This document shows, one piece after another, positions 1 to 9,456 of a stretch of 64,000 nt of DNA. Position 1 is the first letter of the stretch; every line of letters begins with the position of its first letter. The notes under the pieces were generated by a model that saw only the letters and a program-made list of their open reading frames with translations, did no database searches and was not told the DNA's origin. The stretch comes from Paraburkholderia sp. ZP32-5 (lineage in GTDB: Bacteria > Pseudomonadota > Gammaproteobacteria > Burkholderiales > Burkholderiaceae), in assembly GCF_021390495.1 (NCBI RefSeq), contig NZ_JAJEJP010000002.1:3061249-3125248 (forward strand), written 5' to 3'. The position numbers were made by a program, and so were the translations under genes.

Positions 1-736
1 CTGCAGAAGAAGGAGTTGTCACTGAGCACGCAGGCGCTGCGATCGTCGTTTGGTTGCTGGGGACGGTTACGTTAGAAGTTATGCCACCGCCTGAAAGCGC
101 GAATAAAGACCCAACTCTGCCGGTTACACCAGCCCCACTGCCACTCGGGTTTAATGTCAGTTTGCCAGGCACGATCGGTATCCCCGTCGCGACAAGATTT
201 ACGGTGACAAACATTTGAGAAACAAATCTGGCAGAGATTAGCGTTCCACTGATAGACGCACCGGGGACAGATGCCAAGGGAATACTCGTGTCTAGTGGCA
301 TAGAATCGGTGAAGCCGCCGCCAGAGAGGTACGCAACATAACCGACTCCCGTTACAGAAGTGGGATTAATCCGGTTAGCTAGAAGGGGAGCGGCGGGCGA
401 TGTAGTCCAGCGCCAAAGCGGCTCCGATATAGAAGTACAGCTTGCGTAAGTCTTTCCGACTGTTGCTCCGTTCAGTGGAACCGTTATGGAAGCCAGCACT
501 GTATTCGCAGGTACATTACGAGGAGTGGTGATTGTATCCGGGAAATTCACCACGGTATCTGGCAGCTGCGGCCCGACTATCGTGCAACCAGAAGAAGCTT
601 GGGCTTGCGCTGGAGAATCCGTCAATAAAAATACGGAGATAATGAAAACCATTTTCAGCGCAAGCGATCGCGTCAGTCGAACCGCTCGGTTCATTAACCT
701 TGGAGCGTTACTCATACCTATTATTTGTAAATTCAT
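1..736 (-). CDS. Fimbrial adhesin/tip subunit, 3' end cut by window edge
   Basis: Reading the minus strand from an ATG at 736 gives 245 codons without a stop, running off the window start. The N-terminus has a basic stretch, a hydrophobic segment (MVFIISVFLL) and an Ala-Gln-Ala cleavage-like site, so it is probably secreted. The mature part starts near a Cys (GCTIVGPQLPD), has a second Cys about 55 residues later, and is rich in Thr, Ser, Pro and Gly, as in the receptor-binding domain of two-domain pilus adhesins. A further Cys (PACSVTT) just before the edge may start the C-terminal pilin domain. It follows the usher gene by 105 bp on the same strand, the usual place for a tip adhesin. ATG codons at 745, 715 and 694 are alternative starts; an AGGA lies about 9 nt before 736. 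Family assignment rests on context and cysteine layout. Confidence 0.72.
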   Translation of the reverse strand, partial: MNLQIIGMSNAPRLMNRAVRLTRSLALKMVFIISVFLLTDSPAQAQASSGCTIVGPQLPDTVVNFPDTITTPRNVPANTVLASITVPLNGATVGKTYASCTSISEPLWRWTTSPAAPLLANRINPTSVTGVGYVAYLSGGGFTDSMPLDTSIPLASVPGASISGTLISARFVSQMFVTVNLVATGIPIVPGKLTLNPSGSGAGVTGRVGSLFALSGGGITSNVTVPSNQTTIAAPACSVTTPSSA

Positions 737-841
737 GATGTTCATTCCTTGCACGGTACGCTGCTATTTTTCCCGAAGGCCGCTGCCAGTTGCGCAGGCT
801 ATCAATTTTCCAAACTGATCCCCTCGTAGTAGCGCTTTAAT

Positions 842-3556
842 CTAGCCCTTCAGTAAGGGAACGTTGACGTCAAAGCCGGATAAATTTTCGGCCTGACGTT
901 GCTCTTCCACGCTGACGCATTGCTCTTCCACCGACAGATACGCCGCCCCCGCCTTACCCGTCGACTTCGGCAATACATAATCAATCTTGCATTGCTCCGA
1001 CGCCGCCGCGCCCCACTTCACGAACAGCGAGCCCGTATCCTCAAGCCCGCGCGCAAAAATACGGCTGTCCTGCGCAACGACACCAACGGTGTGTCCATTG
1101 CCGTCGACCACATCCGCACCGAACGGCAACGCCTTATCGCCTGCTTGAGGCGCGCGGATCAATGCAGCGCGCCCGGTCACCGTCTTGTACTTGAGCATCA
1201 CCACCGAGCCGAGGCGCCGCACGGCTTGTTCCGACGTTGACTGGAATTCGACATCGGTCGAAACGCCCTTCGGGTCGATGTCGACGGTGTTCATGCCATA
1301 CGGCGTCAGGTACGGCACGACCGCATAGCCGCGGCTATTAACCTTCACGCCCGCCGCGCTCGTCACGCTTGCGCCTTCGGCGCCCGGCGCTTCGACCACG
1401 CCGAAGGTATCGCCGACCGTCTGCGACAACGTCACGCCGCCCGGGTGCACGACCACCGACCCGCTGATACCTGCCGACACCTGGCTCGTACCCGAGCCGG
1501 TGCTGGCCGACGCGTTCAACTGCGCATACGGCGCGCGGTACGCGCCGCTGACACCCGCATTGGACGAAGTGCCGCCATTGCCGAAGCCCTGAGTACCGTA
1601 CGCGTTGTACGAGAACTGATTGGTGTCGCCCAACGAACCGCTCATGTTCGCCTGCATGCTCGTATTGCCGCCCGAACTCGACAGGCTCGTCGACAACAGC
1701 GGCGAATGCGTGCTACGGCCCAGCGGAATCGTCGTGCTGGCCATGTACTGGTTGGACATCGAGCCGTCCGCGTTGCGCGTGCGTCCCACACTCAGACTGT
1801 AGGTGCCGTACTTGAAACTGTTGGTGTAACCCGCTTGATAGAACGTGTCGCTGCCGCCGTGGTTCCAATACTGCTGCGCGGACGCGCTCAGAAACACGCT
1901 GCCGTAATCCTTCAGACTTTGATTGACCGTTAGCTGGAAACGGTTCTTCTGCCGATAAACCGAATTGATGTCGCCGCCGCGATCGGCCAGATCGCGCACC
2001 GCTGCCGCGTCCGACAGACTCATGAAGCCCGCGGTCGAATAGCGATATGCCGCCACCGCGATATTCGTATTCGTCGGATCGAAGAACTTGTTGTAGCCGA
2101 TGCGCATGCTGGTGCCGCGCATCGAACTCTGATTCGGAATTTGCGTCTGCGCACCCGTTACGTCGGCGGAAATCGCGCCGAACTGCGTGTTGAGCGCGAG
2201 GCCAAGGTTCGCCGACAGATAGCCGTTACCCGCAATGCCGCCGCCGTACATCGTCAGCATGTTGGTCAAGCCGTGCTGCAACGTGAACTGCGCGAAATTT
2301 GGCTTGCTGCCGAACGTGCCGTTGCGCAACTGACCCGCCGTCACGGAGAAGCGCGTGGTGCCCGGCCGCAACGACTGCGCGACCGACGCATAAGGCACGG
2401 TGAAGCTTCTGGTGCGCCCGTCTGCTTCGGTGACGGTCACATCGAGGTTGCCGCCGTAACCAGTCGCGTACAGGTCCCTGATCTCGAACGGCCCAGGCGA
2501 AACGCTGGTTTCGTAGATGATCTGATTGTTCTGTCTGACGGTCACGCGCGCGTTCGACTCGGCCGTGCCGCGCACAACCGGCGCGTAACCGCGCAGCGAG
2601 TCGGGCAACATGCGATCGTCGGTGGCGACCTGCACGCCGCGAAACTGCACGCTGTCGAACACGTCGCCGGTGGTGTAGCCGTCGCCCACCGTCAATTGCG
2701 ACTTCAGTGCCGGAAGGTCGTATTGCAGGTACGTGGCGATGTTGTCGAACTGCGTGCCTCGACCGGTCCCCTGCGTAACGGACGACTGATGACGGAAATG
2801 CCATCTGCCGATGTTCAGGCCAGCATTCAGACCCAGATAGTTCTGCGTCGAATCCATACCGGAGCCGAACGTGTGATACGTGTTCGCGTTGTAGCTGACG
2901 AAGCCGGCGTTCACGCCGTCCTGCCACATTTCCGGCGGCACATAGCCACGTGCGGCGTTACGCATGTACTTCTGCGGCACGCTCAGCATCAGCTTCTGTT
3001 CCGAAAAATCGAAGTCGATCGACGCATCCGGCACCATCGCCGCAATGTCGACGCATTCGTCGGCATTGGCCACCATCGATTCACCCGCCTGCTTGCCATC
3101 CTTTGCATGTGCAGCGGATTTTGCATCGGCAGAGTCCGCCTTGACGGCGCTATCCACGCTCACCTTGGCGAAATCGACGCCGAGCTTTTCCAGCATCTGC
3201 CGGCTCAGACACGCATGCGCACCTTGCCCCTCGCCCCCGGCCACGAAACGCACGTCCTCGCGCGCGACACGAATATCGTTCACGTAGATATCGACCGGAT
3301 AAATCCCCGGGGCCATCGGATTGCCTTGCGAGAATCGCGAGATGTCCACGGTTTGCGTCGGGTCGGTGCGCAGGAACGTCGAGTCGAACTGGACGGCCGC
3401 GACGGTGGTCGTTTCCGCAGCCTTCACGTTCGCGGATTGAACGCCGCCCACGACCGCAAATACCAGCACGGCAATTGCGGCAAAGGGACTTAGGCCGAAA
3501 GAATCCGATACTTCACGGGCACGACGTTTAGACGAGGGGCGAGGTGAATGCTTCAT
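842..3556 (-). CDS. Outer-membrane usher of a chaperone-usher pilus (FimD/PapC family)
   Basis: The 904-residue protein has the length and order of fimbrial ushers. After a long signal peptide (hydrophobic segment about residues 26-45, ending VKA-A) comes the N-terminal chaperone-binding domain (AAVQFDSTFLR...DISRFSQGN, PGIYPVDIYVND). The beta-barrel follows, with the family phrases PYASVAQSLRPGTTRFSVTAG and LRGYAPVVRGTAESNARVTVRQN in the plug region, then the C-terminal domains ending near residue 900. It exports and assembles subunits delivered by the chaperone encoded 131 bp upstream. Insertions of Ala/Lys/Ser-rich sequence near residues 130-165 (SAVKADSADAKSAAHAKDGK) lengthen the N-domain relative to FimD. 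It sits between chaperone and adhesin genes in one minus-strand operon. Confidence 0.95.
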   Translation of the reverse strand: MKHSPRPSSKRRAREVSDSFGLSPFAAIAVLVFAVVGGVQSANVKAAETTTVAAVQFDSTFLRTDPTQTVDISRFSQGNPMAPGIYPVDIYVNDIRVAREDVRFVAGGEGQGAHACLSRQMLEKLGVDFAKVSVDSAVKADSADAKSAAHAKDGKQAGESMVANADECVDIAAMVPDASIDFDFSEQKLMLSVPQKYMRNAARGYVPPEMWQDGVNAGFVSYNANTYHTFGSGMDSTQNYLGLNAGLNIGRWHFRHQSSVTQGTGRGTQFDNIATYLQYDLPALKSQLTVGDGYTTGDVFDSVQFRGVQVATDDRMLPDSLRGYAPVVRGTAESNARVTVRQNNQIIYETSVSPGPFEIRDLYATGYGGNLDVTVTEADGRTRSFTVPYASVAQSLRPGTTRFSVTAGQLRNGTFGSKPNFAQFTLQHGLTNMLTMYGGGIAGNGYLSANLGLALNTQFGAISADVTGAQTQIPNQSSMRGTSMRIGYNKFFDPTNTNIAVAAYRYSTAGFMSLSDAAAVRDLADRGGDINSVYRQKNRFQLTVNQSLKDYGSVFLSASAQQYWNHGGSDTFYQAGYTNSFKYGTYSLSVGRTRNADGSMSNQYMASTTIPLGRSTHSPLLSTSLSSSGGNTSMQANMSGSLGDTNQFSYNAYGTQGFGNGGTSSNAGVSGAYRAPYAQLNASASTGSGTSQVSAGISGSVVVHPGGVTLSQTVGDTFGVVEAPGAEGASVTSAAGVKVNSRGYAVVPYLTPYGMNTVDIDPKGVSTDVEFQSTSEQAVRRLGSVVMLKYKTVTGRAALIRAPQAGDKALPFGADVVDGNGHTVGVVAQDSRIFARGLEDTGSLFVKWGAAASEQCKIDYVLPKSTGKAGAAYLSVEEQCVSVEEQRQAENLSGFDVNVPLLKG

Positions 3557-3687
3557 TGGTCTTTTCGAGTTCTGATGTTTTTAGTAGGCGTGCGTTGTCC
3601 CCGTGCGTCGCCTGTGCGACGCACGCCATTCGCAGGTAGAGTTCAGTTCGGGATGGGAGCTTGCCGCTCCCGTGGCAACGCTACGGC

Positions 3688-4431
3688 TTACTGACCAAGC
3701 GTGGCGTCGCCTTCGATGGCGCCGCCGTAGTCGTTGATGGCGTTGTAGTGAACCTTCGCGCCAGCGGATACTGCGTTCATTCTGTCGATGGGTAGCACTT
3801 CCGTGGCAAACGGCGCCACCATGCCGCCACGCTCGTTCTTGTAGGTGTGGCCGCCGCTTTCGACATCGACTCCACTGAACGACACGTGATAAGGCGTCGG
3901 ATTCGAGACGCTCACTGCCTGGCCCTTGCCGTCCGGTGCCGCCGCGATTTTCCACGTGAGTTGCGCCGGTGCATCTTCAGGCTTGCCGGCCAGTTTGGCC
4001 GGACGTACAAACATCTTGATACGCGTGCGATAAGCGAGTTGCAGCACGTTGGCGTCGGCGCTCGCTTCCGCCTTCGGCGGAATGTCCAGCACATTGAGCC
4101 AGTACACCGACTCGCGATCCTGCGGCAGTGCTTCGCCGCTATACATCACGCGCAGCATCTGCCCTTTTTTCGGGTCCATACGGAAGATTGGCGGCGTAAT
4201 TACGAACGGCGCCTTGATCTCGCCTGGCTTCGCCTCGGCGTTGCCTTCGTCCATCCACACCTGGACCAGCGACGGCGTGTTGCTGTCGTTATCCAGTTTG
4301 ACCGTGACTTCACGCTGCTCGAGCGGATACACCACACGCGTACCGCCGATCGTCACGCTTGCGTGTGCGCTTCCAACGAGCAACGCACACGCAAGACCGA
4401 TCGTCATAGTCGTTTTTCTGAGCAGGTTCAT
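3688..4431 (-). CDS. Periplasmic pilus-assembly chaperone (PapD/FimC family)
   Basis: From the ATG at 4431 the product is 247 aa: a signal peptide (MNLLRKTTMTIGLACALLVGSAHA) then an immunoglobulin-like chaperone. Family hallmarks are ASVTIGGTRVVYPLEQREVTVKL at the mature N-terminus (the conserved Arg that anchors subunit C-termini), NDSNTPSLVQVW, the ITPPIFRMDPKKGQMLRV strand and ESVYWLNVLDIPP. The second domain carries NPTPYHVSFSGVDV. This start is preferred over an upstream in-frame one because it directly precedes the signal peptide and has AAAGGTAACGGTG in front. It receives pilin from the SecYEG exit and passes it to the usher. It lies downstream of the major pilin gene across a terminator-like hairpin, so expression may be stepped down relative to pilin. 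Confidence 0.95.
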   Translation of the reverse strand: MNLLRKTTMTIGLACALLVGSAHASVTIGGTRVVYPLEQREVTVKLDNDSNTPSLVQVWMDEGNAEAKPGEIKAPFVITPPIFRMDPKKGQMLRVMYSGEALPQDRESVYWLNVLDIPPKAEASADANVLQLAYRTRIKMFVRPAKLAGKPEDAPAQLTWKIAAAPDGKGQAVSVSNPTPYHVSFSGVDVESGGHTYKNERGGMVAPFATEVLPIDRMNAVSAGAKVHYNAINDYGGAIEGDATLGQ

Positions 4432-4472
4432 CACCGTTACCTTTAATGTTTTGGATTTGGAATAAGTGCCGT

Positions 4473-4502
4473 CAAAAAGGCGCTCGCTCACGTGAGCGCC
4501 TT
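4473..4502 (-). terminator. Terminator/attenuator hairpin between major pilin and chaperone
   Basis: Nine-base arms AAGGCGCTC (4477-4485) and GAGCGCCTT (4494-4502) form a perfect stem around an 8-nt loop. On the minus strand the hairpin is followed by a run of T (complement of AAAAA at 4474-4478). It starts about 10 nt after the pilin stop codon. Partial termination here would give more pilin transcript than chaperone/usher transcript, a common arrangement in fimbrial operons. Confidence 0.75.
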
Positions 4503-4512
4503 TGCTCAATGC

Positions 4513-5064
4513 TTACTGATACTGCATCGAGAATTGCACCGACGTGTTCACGGTGCCAGCCGTTGCCGCGTCCTTTGCGAAGTAACGCGCGAAGTACTTC
4601 AGGTCGGCCGCGCCCGCAGTGATCGAGCCGCCGTTGGTTTCCAACTGGTTGTTCGAGTTGGTCGTGATGTTGATCGGCTGCATGTTGCCGTTCAGCAGTT
4701 GGACCTGCACGTTGCCTGCGGTGCCGCCGCTGTTGGTCAGGTTGCCGGTGTCCTGATCGACGTTCGGGCCGTTTTCGAACGATGCGATTGCCTTCGTGCC
4801 GGTCGTGCAACCGGTCAGCTTGAACTCGAGGTCGGCAGGTTGCGACGTGCCGGCAGTCGCGCCCATCGCAGCCAGCGAAGCCGCCGTCACGGTCGGCAGC
4901 GTGATGGTCTTGCTCGAGTCGGAGCCAGCCGTGTTGCCGTTGATCGAGCACGTGGTGTCGGTCACGGTGCCGTTAATCGTGATCAAGCCGTCTGCGGCGT
5001 GAGCGCCGAGCGATGCGAGACCCAACAGGCCGCCGATTGCAAGTACCGAGAAAGTTGCTTTCAT
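4513..5064 (-). CDS. Major fimbrial subunit (FimA-type pilin)
   Basis: A 183-aa type-1-like pilin. The signal peptide MKATFSVLAIGGLLGLASLGAHA is followed by ADGLITINGTVTDTTCSING, the donor-strand segment and first Cys. The second Cys (FKLTGCTTG) closes the usual pilin disulphide. The C-terminus has the beta-zipper ending (SVQFSMQYQ) with the penultimate Tyr recognised by the chaperone. Start: ATG after TGGAATATCAAAC. The gene heads a cluster with chaperone, usher and adhesin and is followed at once by a terminator-like hairpin. Confidence 0.93.
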   Translation of the reverse strand: MKATFSVLAIGGLLGLASLGAHAADGLITINGTVTDTTCSINGNTAGSDSSKTITLPTVTAASLAAMGATAGTSQPADLEFKLTGCTTGTKAIASFENGPNVDQDTGNLTNSGGTAGNVQVQLLNGNMQPINITTNSNNQLETNGGSITAGAADLKYFARYFAKDAATAGTVNTSVQFSMQYQ

Positions 5065-5585
5065 GTTTGATATTCCAGTGGATGAATAGATATTTATGTG
5101 TACGGCCTATGCTTTTTGCCGTGATCTGCCGTACGCCCTTGCTCGCTCCAACGTTCCGCAGCAGTCTTCACTTCGAACTGTTGGCTTCTCGTTCAGGCGC
5201 ATCGCCATGTTATTGATTCGAAAGCAATTCGTATGTAGGACCAGTCCGAATCAACTGGCATATACCCGTAACCAATCCCACGGAGACCGCGTGATTTTTG
5301 ATGTATGGGAATATCCCGGACATCGATTCATTGAGGTTAGCCAGACACACCACGGACCTCGTTCTGCTGGAAGAAAAGCGAACTTCCAAAAGTGGCGGAG
5401 CCAGTATGGCTACTGGCTCGACGTCTCGCCGCGCGATGCAACGCTGGAACGCGTGTGGGCGTCGGCGGGATGGATGCGGAGGAAGCGTCGAAACAGGGTA
5501 CGCTGATATCCGCCGGTAATGACGTGCGCGGGATGTGCGCGGTGCCGGATATCAGGCTTCTGCGTGCGAGTGCTTTTAAAACGCT
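5065..5585. other. Gene-poor spacer upstream of major pilin
   Basis: About 520 bp between the second adhesin and the pilin start. The part nearest the pilin (5070-5300) is noticeably more AT-rich than flanking genes, as expected of a strong pilin promoter region. Open frames on the plus strand (for example 5096-5506) have no recognisable domain, no convincing ribosome site and run against the operon, so I do not call them. Confidence 0.5.
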
Positions 5586-6572
5586 TTATAGATACGTCAG
5601 CGTGAATGTCGCGGTGGCGTTGGCGGTTCCGGATATCACCTTGCTCGACGTCTGGATATATCGCGCATTCCAATTGAGGTTGTAGAGGCCCTCTGAGGCC
5701 GCTGTGCCGGCGAGGAAACTGATGTTCAGCGGCAGCGGATTGCTCTGCGCATCGAGTAGCTGCACGCCGATACCCATGGCCGTGGCACTGCCCGGCGTTA
5801 ACTGGATGGTGCCCGGCTGGCTGGAATCGGCCATCACCTCCAGTGCCACATTGATCCTCGCGCCACTGCTGCAGGACAGTCCGATCGAAAAAGGAACGTT
5901 GTTGGTTGTCGAACCGATGCCGGTAAATTTGTTCAGGCTATTCCGCCCCAAAGAAACCCCGATTGTCGGCGTATTCAGACTGCAAGACTTTGCGACAATG
6001 TTGACGCTCGTGAAATCGATGGTCGCCAGCGGGCCCATCTCTTTCCTCGAATTCGATCCTCTGTAGATAAAGGACAGCGGCGGCAATGTCAAAATGCCGG
6101 AAGCAATTGGGCCGGTTCTTACAAGCGTCCATGTGTCTGTCAGTGTGCTTGTCCCTCTGAAGGCAATTCCACGATTCCAGTCTTGATTATTCAACGGCCT
6201 GCTTGAAACCGTCGAATCCGTTCCTGTGTTCGAATTGTGATTGACCCATTGCATGCCGATTCCATCATAATTGGTGGCTCTGGTATTCGTGACGGGAGCC
6301 GAGCCGAAGTCGGGATTGGACGGGCTGAGATAGACGTACCACGAGGCATCCCTATCACCTGAATCTGATGCATCACAGGTAACGACAAAATTGGTTTGCA
6401 CTGTCGCCAGTACAGTTCCGCCAGGAGAGTCCCGCTGCGTCGCAACGGTCTGCGGAAAACTCGCGGTCACATTGGTGGTGGTGCACCTCGCCCAAGCGCC
6501 GGCGAGCGGGGACATACAGACGAGTAGCGCCGTCAATCGTACCCGCGCTTTCATGCCAAATACTCGAAGCAT
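5586..6572 (-). CDS. Two-domain fimbrial adhesin
   Basis: From ATG 6572 (preceded by AAAGGGATTGATTCC) the product is 328 aa: signal peptide ending GAWA, then RCTTTNVTASFPQT. The N-terminal half has paired cysteines (VVTCDASDSGD) and looks like a receptor-binding domain. The second half restarts at KSCSLNTPTIGVSLGRNSL and carries the pilin-domain pattern SIGLSCSSGARINVALEV, GIGVQLLDAQSNPLPL, ending ATATFTLTYL. Such Cys-linked pilin domains insert at the fibre tip through donor-strand exchange. It lies upstream of the pilin rather than at the operon end, so the locus has two candidate adhesins. The nucleotide sequence is more AT-rich than usher and chaperone. Alternative starts are ATG 6554 (directly before the signal peptide) and TTG 6605. 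Confidence 0.85.
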   Translation of the reverse strand: MLRVFGMKARVRLTALLVCMSPLAGAWARCTTTNVTASFPQTVATQRDSPGGTVLATVQTNFVVTCDASDSGDRDASWYVYLSPSNPDFGSAPVTNTRATNYDGIGMQWVNHNSNTGTDSTVSSRPLNNQDWNRGIAFRGTSTLTDTWTLVRTGPIASGILTLPPLSFIYRGSNSRKEMGPLATIDFTSVNIVAKSCSLNTPTIGVSLGRNSLNKFTGIGSTTNNVPFSIGLSCSSGARINVALEVMADSSQPGTIQLTPGSATAMGIGVQLLDAQSNPLPLNISFLAGTAASEGLYNLNWNARYIQTSSKVISGTANATATFTLTYL

Positions 6573-7041
6573 GGAATCAATCCCTTTTGAAAAAAGATCA
6601 GTCAATCCATCTATGCGTGATATCGTAATTTTAAAAAAATTGAGAGGTCTATAGGACCAGTCTCGATTTCAAGAATTAATTGAGGCCAATGGCAAATTAA
6701 TCCTTCAAAATGCGATATTTGAGGATCGCTATTGATTAGCCGAAATTGTGCAGCGAATAGGCACAGTTATTATTTTTATATGACTGCCAGAGCAGCATCC
6801 GTAATCAGATACAGGACACGATTTGAGGGAAATGTGACGACACCGGAAGCGCATCGGAAGCGCAAGCAGCACGACTTGCCGCCAGGCCAGAGCAGTAGCT
6901 AAGAGAGAAGAACGCGCGACACGCGCTCGCAAGAACCGGCCAACAGATAACGGCAATCAAAAAACAACGGCCGTTATAACGCGATTTAGCCTTCTTCATC
7001 GCTTCACAACGACCGCTACAGTCTTTCCATTCAACCGCGCT
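6573..7041. other. AT-rich gene-free region upstream of the fimbrial locus
   Basis: About 470 bp between the adhesin start and the prfC stop. The first 200 bp are strongly AT-rich for this genome and probably hold the promoter and H-NS-type silencing region of the fimbrial locus. A 64-codon minus-strand frame at 6805-6999 begins with a signal-like sequence (MKKAKSRYNGRCFLIAVICW) but is Ala/Ser/Cys-rich, has only a weak ribosome site and no recognisable family; I leave it uncalled. Confidence 0.45.
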
Positions 7042-8643
7042 TTACATCGACTTCCTGAACGGCGCCCCCGAGTGCTCGCGCAACTCGTTGAACACGATCT
7101 TCGGCCACGCCTTCTGCGCGACTTCGATCTCGGACACGTGCGAAGCCAGATACGTCGGCGCATCGGATGCATCGAGCGCGATCCGCGCCGAGTACGAGTC
7201 GGTGAAGCGGCGCAGTTCGCCCGCGTCATCGCAGGTCACCCAGCGCGACAGCCGGTAACGCGCCGGCGCCATCCGCACATCGACCTTGTACTCGGTCGAC
7301 AGACGATGCGACACCACTTCGAACTGCAGTTGCCCAACCGCGCCGAGAATCATCAGGCCACCGGCTTCCGGACGGAACACCTGGATCGCACCTTCCTCGC
7401 CCAGCTGCTTCAGCGCTTCGCCAAGCTGCTTCGCGCGCATCGGATCGACCACTTCGACCGTCTGGAAAATTTCCGGCGCGAAGAACGGCAGGCCGACGAA
7501 TTGCAGTTGCTCGCCTTCGGTCAGCGTATCGCCGAGACTCAGCGTGCCGTGATTCGGGATCCCGATGATGTCGCCCGGATACGCCTCGCTCACCGTTTCA
7601 CGACGTTGCGACAGGAACGTCACCACGTTGTTCGCGCGGAACGTCTTGTTCGAGCGCGTGACCTTCACGGCCATGCCACGCTCGAAACGCCCCGAACACA
7701 CGCGGATGAACGCGACGCGGTCGCGGTGCGCGAGGTCCATGTTTGCCTGCACCTTGAACACGACGCCGGTGAACTTCGGCTCGTCCGGCTGCACCGGACG
7801 CTGCACCGTCATGCGCATCGACGGCGGCGGCGCCAGATCGACCAGCGCGTCGAGAATTTCCTTCACGCCGAAGTTGTTGATCGCCGAGCCGAACAGCACC
7901 GGCGATTGCTGACCGGCAAGAAACTGCTCGCGATCGAACTCTGGCGTCGCGCCGCTGATCAGGTCGATCTCTTCCTTCGCGCGTACCCACGCATGGCCGA
8001 AGCGGCGCTCGCCTTCCTCGTTGCCGAGCGCCTGCAGCGTTTCCACCGCGCCGCCGGCCGTATCCTGGCCGGCGCGGAACACGCGCACCTGATCGCGCTG
8101 AACGTCATAGACGCCCTGGAAATCCTTGCCCATGCCGATCGGCCACGTGAACGGCACCGCCGATACGCCGAGGTGCTGTTCGATTTCGTCGAGCAGTTCC
8201 AGCGGTTCGCGCACTTCGCGGTCGAGCTTGTTGATGAACGTGACGATCGGCGTCTTGCGGCTGCGGCACACTTCGAGCAGCTTCAGCGTCTGTGCTTCGA
8301 CACCGTTCGCGCCGTCGATCACCATCACGGCCGCGTCGACCGCGGTCAGCACGCGGTAAGTATCTTCGGAGAAGTCCTCGTGACCCGGCGTGTCGAGCAG
8401 GTTGATCACGCAATCGCCGTACTCGAACTGCATCACCGAGCTCGCGACCGAAATGCCGCGCTGCTTTTCGATCTCCATCCAGTCGGACGTCGCATAGCGG
8501 TTGCTCTTGCGGCCCTTCACGGTACCGGCGATCTGGATCGCGCCCGAGAACAGCAGCAGTTTTTCGGTGAGCGTGGTTTTACCCGCGTCCGGGTGGGAAA
8601 TGACCGCGAACGTGCGGCGGCGTTTGAGTTCGGAGACTGACAT
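7042..8643 (-). CDS. prfC: Peptide chain release factor 3
   Basis: A 533-aa translational GTPase that recycles RF1/RF2 from the ribosome after termination. G-motifs are clear: SHPDAGKTTLTEKLL (G1), RGISVASSV (G2), DTPGHEDFSEDTYR (G3) and TFINKLDRE (G4). RF3-specific sequence includes GRKSNRYATSDWMEIEKQRG and domain II phrases VFKVQANMDLAHRDRVAFIRVCSG. Length matches the family. It is monocistronic on the minus strand; the 813 bp upstream hold two 17-bp repeats. Confidence 0.98.
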   Translation of the reverse strand: MSVSELKRRRTFAVISHPDAGKTTLTEKLLLFSGAIQIAGTVKGRKSNRYATSDWMEIEKQRGISVASSVMQFEYGDCVINLLDTPGHEDFSEDTYRVLTAVDAAVMVIDGANGVEAQTLKLLEVCRSRKTPIVTFINKLDREVREPLELLDEIEQHLGVSAVPFTWPIGMGKDFQGVYDVQRDQVRVFRAGQDTAGGAVETLQALGNEEGERRFGHAWVRAKEEIDLISGATPEFDREQFLAGQQSPVLFGSAINNFGVKEILDALVDLAPPPSMRMTVQRPVQPDEPKFTGVVFKVQANMDLAHRDRVAFIRVCSGRFERGMAVKVTRSNKTFRANNVVTFLSQRRETVSEAYPGDIIGIPNHGTLSLGDTLTEGEQLQFVGLPFFAPEIFQTVEVVDPMRAKQLGEALKQLGEEGAIQVFRPEAGGLMILGAVGQLQFEVVSHRLSTEYKVDVRMAPARYRLSRWVTCDDAGELRRFTDSYSARIALDASDAPTYLASHVSEIEVAQKAWPKIVFNELREHSGAPFRKSM

Positions 8644-8979
8644 CGGGTCTGGCGGTCACGGAAAGGGGTTCAGGCGGTTCCCGGCGGCCGGTATGCCGCG
8701 CGTGGCGCGGCGGCGTCGAGCTGCGGGAGTCGGGCTCAGATCCGCATCGACCGGCTTGCTCGCCGCGTCGACAACGGGCTGCGAACGAGGTCGCGATCCG
8801 GGCTTCGACAAGCGGAAATCGCCAGCGCAGAACAGCGCAAGGAGCGAATGATACACGTCCGGCGCGTTTGCCGGCCGGTGACGCGTGTTTTGCCGGTCGA
8901 TACCGTGTGGCCCGCGTCGGTCCGGAGAATGATCCGAACTCAGGCCGTGGTGGGCCTGTGTATCGATCAGATCGCTAAA

Positions 8980-9234
8980 GGTGAGAGTTTTCGGGACCTC
9001 GCGGCGACCGTGATCGGACTGCCGCAAAAAAGATGAGGATCGCGAAGATCGGGCGCGCACCTGCTGTTGGGGACTGAACGCGAGAAGAACGGCCGCGCCC
9101 AAGCTGAGCGGCACGTCACGCGCCAAAAACCTGGCTTACCGAAGCAAGCGCACGAACTCGGGACACGCAGCGCAACCTGCTACTCGCAAGCCGAGCGCGT
9201 GGCGGGCGCGGCTTAAAGGTGAGAGTTTTCGGGA
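8980..9234 (+). repeat. Two iteron-like 17-mers upstream of prfC
   Basis: Two identical copies of GGTGAGAGTTTTCGGGA at 8980-8996 and 9218-9234, 238 bp apart, each preceded by AAA or TAAA and followed by CCT. They match the window-wide consensus GGTGAGNNNNTNC(G/A)GGA. The surrounding gene-free stretch (8644-9456) shows no convincing gene on either strand. Confidence 0.85.
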
Positions 9235-9456
9235 CCTGCACAACGGTGCGAAACCAACCAGATCCCGCATCACTTCAAACCATATCGCCGCGTGGCGATA
9301 GATCCAGCGAGCGAGCACGACGCAAGTTTGCGACCCGTGCAACGAATCCCGGCTGCTGCTATTGAGAGCCCAATCAAACCTTGGCCGCACCTTGTCGGCA
9401 GCGGCGCCGGCCCGTGTTGGCCCGGCAATCAGCCGTTCAAACCAGCCCCGCGCGCA

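Noticed and set aside
5096..5506. 136-codon plus-strand ORF between pilin and adhesin genes
   Set aside because: No recognisable domain or ribosome site and opposite to the operon; Arg/Trp-rich end looks random.
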